From positions 372,001 through 436,000 of the forward strand of contig OZ005707.1 of assembly GCA_963930775.1 (NCBI GenBank): 64,000 bases of DNA. The letters are read 5' to 3'. This document shows, one piece after another, positions 1-18,115 of the stretch. The position numbers were made by a program, and so were the translations under genes. Source of the stretch: Cliona cf. orientalis (Eukaryota > Porifera > Demospongiae > Clionaida > Clionaidae). Every line of letters starts with the position of its first letter. The stretch's first letter is position 1. The notes beneath the pieces were generated by a model that did not search any database, was not told the DNA's origin, and was given only the letters and a program-made list of their open reading frames with translations.

Positions 1-145
1 TGATGAATTATAATTACCTGGACCCCTTGAGGCAGCTTAAATGAATGAACATCTTGACAAACTAGGTGTCCATATTTCATATCCTTATGGAGGGATTCCA
101 CTCTAATAATAACTTACATTCTGAATTTGTGTGCTTTTATCACAG

Positions 146-2609
146 GTGAAGAGTACATTATAGCAATGGAGCGCCGTCTGATACTAAGCACTGAATCTCC
201 ACATGCTACTATCACAATTGACATCATCAATGATAACCAGCCTGAGCCCAATGAATCCTTCCTGGTATCTCTATCTTTCAAAGACCAGATGATGATCCCC
301 AGGGTGACGCTGGATCCAAGATTTGCTAACATAACAATTCGAGGTATGAGGTTGAAGGCTATCATACGATGCATAAATTGAATAAATTTAATAATTGAGG
401 CAAGATTTGAAGTTTAAAAGTGCCCATGAGGAAAAGTCACTAAGTCTTATAAATCACCAGGAGTATATATGTGTAACTGTTTTGTTTTTTTTTTGTATAT
501 GTTTAGCTTCAGATCCACCAACAACAGCCCCAGTGCAATCAACAGACACAGTAGCATCACCAATGGCCCCAGTGCAATCAACAGACACAACAGCGCCGAT
601 CATCGGTGGTACTCTGGGAGCTATATCTGCTCTCCTTATCTCTGGTATCGTACTGCTGGTCATTTTTCTCTTGTGGTTTAACAAGCGAGCAGCCTTAAAG
701 AAACTGTGAGGATATTAATCACACAATATTCAATGCTGCCATTGATTTTGGGTAACATTAATGCATGCACACATGTACATACAGCAGTGAAGGAGCAGAA
801 GATGCAATTGGTTTACATAGGGCGGTAAATTTAAATATTATTATATACTATAGTATTGGTACTATCCTCATTAATTTTTTTTAATGTGCGTCATCTTTAA
901 GGATTTTAGTGTTCAGAGCTCCTATAAACTCAAACTACCACCCCACCATATTGTTCATGCCAACAACCTCAAAATGACTGAGACTATTGGACAAGGCAAG
1001 CTTAACTTTTGCACAAAATAAGCGAATAATCATTACTTCATTGTTCAGGGGAATTTGGTGTGGTTTACAAAGGACATCTTTTGGAGGATGGGGGGAAGAT
1101 AGTTACCGCAACTGTGGCAATAAAAACTCTAAAAGGTTGATTACTGATTCATTAGCAGTATAATAATTTTAACTCACTCAAACTTTAATTAATTCATGCA
1201 GGATTCTATGATAGTGCTACTATCAGGGATATGCTGAAGGAATGCTCAAAAATGTGCGAATTTGATCACCCAAATGTTCTCGCTCTGAACGGTGTTTGTT
1301 TGGATGGAGGGCCAGCCCCTTTCATTATCATGCCTTTCATGATAAATGGCAGTCTCCTGGCTTACCTCAGGAAGAATAGAGCAACGTTGGTCATAGAGTC
1401 TGGTAATAGACAGCCTGAGGATGACAACGAAGTAAGACTTTTAATACGGTGGCAATAATAATGTTATTATGGTGAAAAATTTATAATGCCTTGATATTAT
1501 TTGGAGTCTGTAGTCATATGAATTAGGTAAAATTATCTCATGCAGGAGAATGTTCGTAAGCAGCTGATGGACATGTGTCTTCAGGTGGCCAGAGGAATGG
1601 AGTACCTTGCCAAGATGAAGGTGGTGCACAGAGACTTGGCAGCAAGAAACTGCATGTAAGTTTGCTGATGTTTAGAATCGACTGTTCTGCGAGTCACCAT
1701 GTGCACGTGCGCAATGTTATGTACTTAGGATTGATATGAGCTATGTTATTAAAGTCGCTGATTTTGGACTTGCCGAAAGTGTTGGGACAAAGGATTACTT
1801 TCGTCAAGACAAGTCTGCAGCCGTCAAACTTCCTCTGAAGTGGTTGGCTCCCGAAAGCTTAGAGGATTACATCTTTTCCGAGAAATCTGATGTGGTATGT
1901 CTACTATATGTTTGAGTAATTCTGCTAATGCATTCTCAATTTGTCTCTGCACATTAGTGGGCATATGGTGTGACAAGTTGGGAGATTTTCACAGCAGGGA
2001 AGGTACCCTATACAACTGTCAACCTCAATGATCTTCCTAACATGCTTCACAATGGATATCGTCTGGAAAAACCCATCAATGAGGCCTGTGACAGTGAAAT
2101 GTGAGAACTAGGCTATAAAGGGGACTTGTGTTAACTTGATAGCTAGTACGGGTTCGGCTTTGGTTAGTAGCTATCAAGTCACCTTTATAGGTCCTCCTTT
2201 GAAAGCTGGGGCCTTGGGGGCATGATTGACAAGGTTCTTGGTGTTGATATACCGGTAGTTACAGCGAGCAGCTGAACTGCATATAATACTATTTTACCAG
2301 AGCATCCTATTCTATATCAGTGATAGCATTATTCAAAGCTATTGCATTCTCTTCAGGTACATGCTCATGCAGCATTGCTGGGAGCTGGATCCTACGAGCC
2401 GACCTAGCTTCTCTGATCTGGTCAGCTCCCTCTCACAGTCTCTGGAAGCCATGGCTGGCTACATGGATGTTGGTGCCTTTGGACAATTGCAAGTCCATGA
2501 ATCAGCGTTAGAGAGTGCACCTGAAGAGATTCAGGAACAAAGGCAACCTGAGAAAGAAAGCAAAGAAGATGATGTTGTGGAAGTGAAATCCAAAGAAACA
2601 AGTATGTAA
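146..2609 (+). CDS. Receptor tyrosine kinase with Calx-beta ectodomain (5' partial)
   Basis: Exons 146-343, 507-705, 785-824, 902-995, 1049-1135, 1202-1431, 1546-1655, 1729-1894, 1958-2100 and 2357-2609 join in frame. The first encodes the C-terminal half of a Calx-beta domain ([12 protein letters not shown], ending in ANITI). The second has a Thr/Pro-rich stalk and one membrane helix ([20 protein letters not shown]). The rest is a tyrosine kinase: glycine loop IGQGEFGVVY, lysine VAIK, catalytic loop [17 protein letters not shown] and a [11 protein letters not shown] subdomain. The visible active-site residues are intact, so it is probably an active plasma-membrane kinase. The activation loop has one Tyr (KDYFRQ). 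The C-terminal tail is short, acidic/basic and lacks Tyr. The intron after 995 has a GC donor. The 5' exons lie outside the window. The kinase call is firm; the subfamily is not assigned. Confidence 0.93.
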
Positions 2610-3047
2610 GGGAAACCGTTAGCAGCTGCATCCAGACCTACTCATGACACCAGTAGCTACATAATTATATAACTCTCTACAATTGCATGCATAATTATAT
2701 AACTCTCTATAATTCGTTCAGTCAAAATTACGTCACTCCGTATTATTGCCACGTTCGCGAATAGAATGGTAAAGGGTCGTCGACACACCTATGTTAGGCA
2801 ACAAAGGAACTGGTAATGGTCGTTTCCATTGTAATAATACCTCCAGCGCGATCCAGTAGCGATGGATCCTTGAAAAAAAGAAAGTTTAATTATGTGTAAA
2901 TGTATACACAACACATCTGCTAATTAGCAACACAATAATAATAATTAGCCATTAAAATTAATTTGCTAGGTCACACAGTGAAATAAGAAAACGTGGGACA
3001 TACTTAACTTAGTTCTTATTAGCTAGTTATAATATGCGGAGGATGAG
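2610..3047. other. Convergent 3' spacer between RTK and Rab11
   Basis: This 438-bp gap holds the 3' UTRs of two convergent genes. A direct duplication of about 27 bp (core ATAATTATATAACTCTCT) lies at about 2660-2713. No ORF or RNA gene was seen. Confidence 0.5.
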
Positions 3048-5695
<2,648 letters not shown>

Positions 5696-7606
5696 TGTGA
5701 ATCAACTGCTGGGAACAAATCGATCGGATGTGTGCATGTGCAAAGAAAAGTTAGTGAAACTAATTTATACGAATGATTTAGTGCTACATGCCTAAGTTAA
5801 TTATTGATAATTAAGGGGGTTATACTGTTAGGGAGAAGGGGTGCCATGTACCTCGATTGCACATGGTGCAAATTTCCTACCTCACATGATATGATAGTGT
5901 ATCATCATGCTCACTAATTAATCTCAATGCCAGCAGTTTTCAATAACAGGTCATGAGACAATTGCTAACTCAGCCAGTGTGTTGTTCTAAATATAGTAAC
6001 AGCTGTTTTAGCACACTGACTAGCAACAAGTTTTCCAAAAAGCAGGTAAGCATGTATACAGTGTGTACTGCTCTATGTGCCAAGAGCCTTAAAAGCTGTA
6101 TACACCACTAGGAACTCATCATAATATTATGAACTTTACACCCTAGCTCGCGCTCCGTTCCTTACAAGTATACATATGTACATACATACACTTGTACATA
6201 CCCCACTCTCTCTCTCTCGCTCCCTCCCCCACACACAGATATACCCCCATCTCTCTCTCTCTCTCTCTGTCTGTCTTCCTCTCCCTCCCTCTCTCTCTTT
6301 CTCTCCCCACACACACACACATATGCATACATACACCCCCATATCTCTCTCTCTCTCTATCTCCCTCTCCCCACTTCTCTCTCACTCTCTCTCTCTCTCT
6401 CTCAATACACCACCTCCAGACAAGAGTATCCGTCTCTCTGCGATGCGTTTGAAGGCTTCCACCAACAATACAATAGTTCAGGAAGATAGTTGGGATAACT
6501 CTATCTCACAAGCCTATTGTGAATAACAGTCAATAGAGTAGAATCATACACACACATGCGCACACACACATCTTTCAATATGCGGAGGAGTATATGTGCA
6601 CACAATATTGGCACCATATCCCCCTGGAGTATCTCGACCAGTGAAATGTGTAGCATGCACGATATGACGATGTACATGTAGCACTCAACCAGTCTTTATA
6701 AGCAGATGGGAAATGGTCACGTCACTGTGCAAGTTTCTGTGAAGGTTGGTGGTTACGATAATATTAAAAGATGAGATTCTTTTACAAATTGCTGTCTTCT
6801 CCTTGTATACCATGTGAACACCCACACACACCTTTCATATTATTTTATGTTCTCAAAACTCATTTTTCTGAGCAAAACATGCATGAACAAAGGGTTTATT
6901 TACAAGCTTGCATCAGTCGGTAACTTTCCCGAGGGTGGCTATGCACCACAACAGCGAGCGAGGAATTCAGCAGGGCATGACTAAAACACACCATACATGG
7001 CATCTATGGCCAACTAAAATAGGTTAATACCCCCCCCCCTCCCCAAATTGCTTTAAAAGTACATGTCTTTCATTTAATAGAAGCACAGCTCAGTGGCCAC
7101 ATATGCTAGTCCAGCATTAGACAGTCTCAATGTACACTGTACACGTACGTACACACAGGAGAGTCACTGCAACTAGACTTGAACACGAACAACACACCCA
7201 CAAACTGGGCGGGTTATTTTACACAAAGATACGCAGAACGTTGAAGGTTCCGAGTGACTCACCTAAAATGAACCACGCTGCTCGACACGTACAAGTTAGA
7301 AGGATGGCTCTCTCTCTTAGTTACGCCCTTCCAGGCCCTCTATAACTTTCACTGTGCACTGCTATCGCCAAGCCCAGTTCACTTTGCAATTTGGTCAATA
7401 TGGCGATTTCCGATGACGTCAGAATCCATCACGTGACAAAATTGCAGCCACTAAGTGCCACGCCCCTCGCTGAAGCTGCCACCTACGCTACGCATGCGCA
7501 ATAGCAATTTGCAACTTTGGCCAACAGTCTGCATTGAGCATGCAGTAATAGTCTGCTAGTAGCCTTCAGCCCACTGGCCTATGCCTAAACCATCAGGTTT
7601 GGAAAG
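5696..7606. promoter_or_regulatory. Divergent Rab11 / PPP1R3-like intergenic region with candidate promoter sites
   Basis: This 1.9-kb gap has divergent genes on either side. 6205-6416 is a compound CT/CA microsatellite that produces spurious ORFs. Near the right-hand gene, a consensus CRE TGACGTCA (7414-7421), an E-box palindrome TCACGTGA (7429-7436) and an NRF-1-like CGCATGCGCA (7491-7500) lie within 200 bp of the start codon. They look like a proximal promoter, but no factor binding is shown. No gene is supported inside. Confidence 0.45.
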
Positions 7607-8386
7607 ATGCAGCGAGTTAGGAAGGCGGTGAAACAACTTCCTACCAAGCTGAGGAGGGGATCCAAGCTTCTTGGTGAACTTGGCCATCTCCGTCACCGGA
7701 CCACCTCCTCCAACGTCCACGTTCTGTCAGATCACGCCCTACAGGACCACGAGATTGATGGAGAGAAAACAGTAGTGCTTACAAATAGTATTGACATCGG
7801 CTCAGAAATCACAACTGCAGGTAGTACTTTTACATGCAGCTGTACTGAACTTGAAGATCACGTGGATACAGATGGAAAAGTTGAAGCTTCTGCACTTTAT
7901 AAAGGTACAACTTCCAGTGGTGAATTACCGCTACAGCAAGCATCCTGGGATATGAAAATGTCGACAGAGTCTGGTAACAATAAAATACTAGTTGATCATG
8001 CCAACCAGATGGATGATGAGGAATATTGCACCTGTGAAAGTGAAGAGTTGTGTCCATGCCAGTGGGAGGGAAACAGCACCATGGTACATCTCACAGACTT
8101 AGTTTGCACTCCATCAAGAATCTGGGGGCGAATTCAAGTGAATAATGTTGCTTACGAGAAGCACATTCTTGTTCGATGGTCAGGTGATGCATGGAAGTCT
8201 TTCAGTGAGCAGCCAGCTAGCTTTGAGCAGTCAGAAATGAATTTGAAGAGAGATGCCTTCACGTTTGAGATTGAGCGACCGGAGCATGGAGAGATGGTTG
8301 AGCTGGCTGTGCGATACTGTGTCTGCAACCAAGAGTATTGGGACAATAACGATGGAAACAACTACCAAGTCCTGGGAACATATTGA
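7607..8386 (+). CDS. PP1 glycogen-targeting regulatory subunit, CBM21 domain
   Basis: A single uninterrupted 259-codon ORF. Residues about 165-259 match a CBM21 glycogen-binding domain: GRIQVNNVAYEKHILVRW, then DAWKSF, FTFEIERP and the hallmark WDNNDGNNYQV near the C-terminus. Family members (PPP1R3) bring protein phosphatase 1 to glycogen to activate glycogen synthase and restrain phosphorylase. The N-terminal half is basic, then acidic and low in complexity, with a Cys cluster (YCTCESEELCPC). I find no canonical RVxF PP1-docking motif before the CBM21 domain, where vertebrate members carry it. Docking may be divergent, or this may be a CBM21 protein with another role. The ATG at 7607 is the first in frame after a probable promoter. 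The gene has no introns, unlike most neighbours. Confidence 0.82.
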   Translation: MQRVRKAVKQLPTKLRRGSKLLGELGHLRHRTTSSNVHVLSDHALQDHEIDGEKTVVLTNSIDIGSEITTAGSTFTCSCTELEDHVDTDGKVEASALYKGTTSSGELPLQQASWDMKMSTESGNNKILVDHANQMDDEEYCTCESEELCPCQWEGNSTMVHLTDLVCTPSRIWGRIQVNNVAYEKHILVRWSGDAWKSFSEQPASFEQSEMNLKRDAFTFEIERPEHGEMVELAVRYCVCNQEYWDNNDGNNYQVLGTY

Positions 8387-8758
8387 CTACAATACTATAA
8401 AGCAATATTTATTATGATGATGACATTATTACAGTCTAGATGGATGTGTAAAGATTTTCTATGATTTGACTTGCACAACCAAACTTCCACCACTTCAATT
8501 ATATTATTTTCTCACAAAAAGATAAAACAGCTAGTCTATCATGTAGCTCTGTATTAATAATAATTATTGTAAATCACTTGTATCCGATTCGTAATAATGT
8601 TGGGCTAGCCCCGACACTACGGTAACTATCACTTGCACTGTAAATTGCGTAAATTATGTAAGCTTCCGCTTGGAGTGCTAATTGTTTCCTTAGATCATCG
8701 GCGTTGATTAAATTCACAACAGCCACGCCTGCATGTGTGTTTGTGACTGATTGGAAAG
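8387..8758. other. Spacer between PPP1R3-like gene and ADAM10
   Basis: The 3' UTR of the left gene and the 5' region of ADAM10 share 372 bp. No distinct element was recognised. Confidence 0.4.
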
Positions 8759-15011
<6,253 letters not shown>

Positions 15012-15440
15012 CAAGTCATTATAGTCTTGCTATAATAATTATTATATCTTCAGCAGTGCATGACTGTTTTATTAGTTTATGAGTGCAAGGAGAGAAGAAT
15101 TTAATCATATAATTATTGTAAATATACATGACATTGTATGTTGTATTGCTGTATGTATACATGGTATGGTATGGTATGCTAGATAATTATCCTCAGCTCT
15201 GACAAAAAATTAACACAATGGTAGTTGTTATTGTGAATGCATCTTGTTCATGAGTTTACATAACTGCAATAATATTATACACTCTATTATGATTATGAAT
15301 TGCATGTATAAAAGTAACAGTGCAAGTATTTTTATGTGATTAACAGAAATTGAGAGTTCTAATTATGAAAAAAAGGACAGCAATATGTACAGGGTGAGGA
15401 ATTTTTGAGGCCACAGTTTCATTGGTACCAATGATTATCA
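15012..15440. other. Convergent 3' region of ADAM10 and TRIM-NHL A
   Basis: AT-rich 429 bp with a short ATGGT tandem run at about 15163-15178. It presumably holds both 3' UTRs. No gene was seen. Confidence 0.4.
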
Positions 15441-17684
15441 TCAGTATTTGTATACATAGTTATGATTTTGATTACATACATAAACATAGCCTTCCTTGTC
15501 AACTGTGATGCCCGAAGCATATTGAAAGTTTTGTATGTGTTTAATCAGTCCATGATCTGAGTTAAGGATAGAGAAACGACTATTGTGACCACCATACCCA
15601 TAGCTACTAGGATTACTGTAATAATGTTCTGCTGTGAATGTGTACCCCTCCTCATCGATTACAATGCCAGCTGGGTTGGTAACCTGACTGTAGTACTGGG
15701 TGATGTATGTACCATCTGGACTGAAGATGGACACGTTATTAGAACTATAGTTAGCAACATGGAGGTTGCCTGAAGGGTCAAAGGTCAGACCCCAGGGATT
15801 GCTAAGGTTACCACCAGTGATGTGGTAAGCAAAAGTCCCGTCAGCTTCAAAGACAGACACACGATTGTTGCTGTACTCTGAGACATAGACTCTTCCATCG
15901 CGATCAAGACAGATACCACGCGGTGTGCTAAGCTGCCCATCTCCTGAACCACTACAGCCAAACTTGGATATAAACTTGCCCGATGTTGATATCTTCTGCA
16001 CACGATTATTGGCATTTTCTGCAATGTACAATACGTCTCCTCGGATAGCAATACTACTAGGATAGTTGAATTGCCCATCTCCACTTCCATTAGATCCTGG
16101 AGTACCAATGGTACGCATGTTTGTTCCTTGCTGGTTGAAGACATAGATACAGTGATAACCAAAGTCTGCCACATATACGTCTCCATTGTTATCCACAGCA
16201 ACACCCCATGGCTGACTTGATGTTCCAAATGTTCTCTGACAGCTCGATAAGCTAGCATACTCTCTGGGCTGACGTACAAACAGGGCACAGGGACTGCCTT
16301 TCACTGCTTGACCTTCAATGGTGATGCTAAGCTCATGCTCACCACAGCTGTTGGGGATGATTGTGGCAGTATAGGTACCATTCTTATTATCCTCTACGCT
16401 TCCCTTGACTGGGGGGTCACTAGATCCCATCAGACTAAGAGTGACTTCCACCCTCTCCCCTCCGTGAGGATATGGCTTGCCTTGTATATCATGAGCTATG
16501 ATTGTGATCTTTCTCTCCTTATTCACGACAGCTCTAGGGATATGAAGGTCAGTTTTTGCTTCACCTGGATAGCTCCCCCCAACAACCACACCAAATGAAG
16601 TAATCTTCTCCACTAGCTCAGAAGTGTCCAATAAACTTGGTATCACATCACTCCTACAAGGCTCTAGATTGACCTCTTGGTACTGCTTTACTAACTCCTG
16701 AAGCTTGCTAGCCATAACTTTCTTTGCTGATAGCATTTCCGCTGGGGTGTACACCTGAGTGGCAGCTGTAATCATTTCGCAGGTCTCAGCAATTTCATCA
16801 CACAACATTTTTAACTCCTCTCCTTGCATCGTCAATGCCGTTTGCTTCCCTAGGCTAATCTCAGCAGCCTTAGCTAATAGAGCTTTCTTTCTTTCCTGAA
16901 GTGCTCCAAAGAGAGCCTTGAAAGCACTGTCAATGTCGTTCTCGACTGATTTCTGCTTCACTTGAATTTGCTGTGTGATCTTACCACCCTTAGCAATGGC
17001 ATCATTCAAGTTTGTCTTAGCTTCTTCGGCTCTACCTAGAATAGCAACTAGGTCAGCCTTTTCTTTCTCTGCTACACTCTCAGTACGATTGTACGAGTGA
17101 CCAGAGTGCTCAAGAATGATGCAATCTCGACAAATAAGCATGCTACATGTCTCACAATAAAACTTCAGCATTTCGTCGGAGTGCTTTTCACAGTTTAGGG
17201 GCATTTCAGGAATATTTTTCAACAAAGGCTTCGCAGTACCTTTAGAGTCAGACTTTCCTGAACTACCAACAGGTTGTAGTTCGTGGTTTAGTGTCTTACG
17301 CCAGGTTTTGTGATCTTTGGAACATACCTTGCAAAGAAAATCACAGCAATTGACACAGAATGACACCGCTGGTCCGTTGGCTGTTTCGATGCATCGATCA
17401 CAGTTGACCTCTTCTTCACCTTGCAACTTATTCTCATACTGAGCTACCACAGCTTCATGGTCCTTCCGTAGATCCCTTGGCAAGGCAGACACACCCCCTT
17501 CTGGAGGGAGAGAGGCCGTTTTCTGGCAGGTGGGGCACTCGAGGCTGGTCCCTGATCCCTGTTCCTCCAAGATCTTCTTCAGACATTTGCTACAGAAGGA
17601 ATGTAGACACTGGAGCAGCCTCGGATCAATGTACAGCTCAGAGCAGATACCACAAGTGGCAGAGGAGGGCGTGTTTGAAGACAT
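15441..17684 (-). CDS. TRIM-NHL protein A (RING, two B-boxes, coiled coil, filamin, NHL)
   Basis: An intronless gene of 747 residues. RING residues 11-53 (CGICSELY, CLHSFCSKC, CPTC); B-box 1 about 95-135; B-box 2 about 165-202 (CETCSMLICRDC, EHSGHSY); coiled coil about 205-340; filamin/ABP280 repeat about 378-472 (KPYPHGGERVEV, NGTYTATIIPNSCGEHELSI); NHL propeller about 484-747 (QPWGVAVDNNGDVYVAD and further blades). The layout is that of TRIM2/3/71 and related invertebrate ubiquitin E3 ligases, which bind RNA or cargo through the NHL propeller. The start at MSSNTPSS is chosen because it is shared with the neighbouring paralogue, although the frame is open nine codons further. It is tandem with copy B on the same strand. 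No orthologue is assigned. Confidence 0.93.
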   Translation of the reverse strand: MSSNTPSSATCGICSELYIDPRLLQCLHSFCSKCLKKILEEQGSGTSLECPTCQKTASLPPEGGVSALPRDLRKDHEAVVAQYENKLQGEEEVNCDRCIETANGPAVSFCVNCCDFLCKVCSKDHKTWRKTLNHELQPVGSSGKSDSKGTAKPLLKNIPEMPLNCEKHSDEMLKFYCETCSMLICRDCIILEHSGHSYNRTESVAEKEKADLVAILGRAEEAKTNLNDAIAKGGKITQQIQVKQKSVENDIDSAFKALFGALQERKKALLAKAAEISLGKQTALTMQGEELKMLCDEIAETCEMITAATQVYTPAEMLSAKKVMASKLQELVKQYQEVNLEPCRSDVIPSLLDTSELVEKITSFGVVVGGSYPGEAKTDLHIPRAVVNKERKITIIAHDIQGKPYPHGGERVEVTLSLMGSSDPPVKGSVEDNKNGTYTATIIPNSCGEHELSITIEGQAVKGSPCALFVRQPREYASLSSCQRTFGTSSQPWGVAVDNNGDVYVADFGYHCIYVFNQQGTNMRTIGTPGSNGSGDGQFNYPSSIAIRGDVLYIAENANNRVQKISTSGKFISKFGCSGSGDGQLSTPRGICLDRDGRVYVSEYSNNRVSVFEADGTFAYHITGGNLSNPWGLTFDPSGNLHVANYSSNNVSIFSPDGTYITQYYSQVTNPAGIVIDEEGYTFTAEHYYSNPSSYGYGGHNSRFSILNSDHGLIKHIQNFQYASGITVDKEGYVYVCNQNHNYVYKY

Positions 17685-18115
17685 CTGAACATCATGAAGC
17701 ATGAATATCATTTTACTATACTAGATCTCATTTTATAATAGTTTTTAGAGCGATACCTTAAGAAAGAATGGTCATGAACAGCCTCAGAACAGGTATTAGA
17801 GTTTCACCTTTTCACCTGCGTGGATCGCACTGCGCATGCGTAGATCTAGTCTCGTGCCCCGCCCACCCCCCGGCCCGGGCCCGGGTGAGGGTGCGTAGGA
17901 GGGGCTGGGCACGAGACTATCCAGGGGGGTACGTTGTGTAACAAAGCACCTTCTGATGAGATCATCACATCCTTCAACATCATTAAAAAATAATCAGTAA
18001 TGTGGAACATAATTAGTTTATAACAGTTCTGTAAAATACCCAAAAGTTCAATAGGTATAAAAATTTATTATTATTATAAGTAATTGTAGTCTATGCATAT
18101 TATGATTAATACTTA
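17685..18115. other. Spacer between TRIM-NHL A and B
   Basis: Upstream of copy A there is an NRF-1-like TGCGCATGCG (17831-17840) and a G/C-rich hairpin repeat (17848-17918). Nothing else was recognised. Confidence 0.45.
17848..17918. mobile_element. Hairpin micro-MITE copy
   Basis: A 71-bp near-palindrome starting AGTCTCGTGCCC and ending GGGCACGAGACT. It belongs to the same family as 33780-33841. No clear target duplication is visible here. Confidence 0.75.

Noticed and set aside
6136-6526. Overlapping Leu-Ser-rich ORFs
   Set aside because: Compound CT/CA simple repeat with no start context or splice partners.
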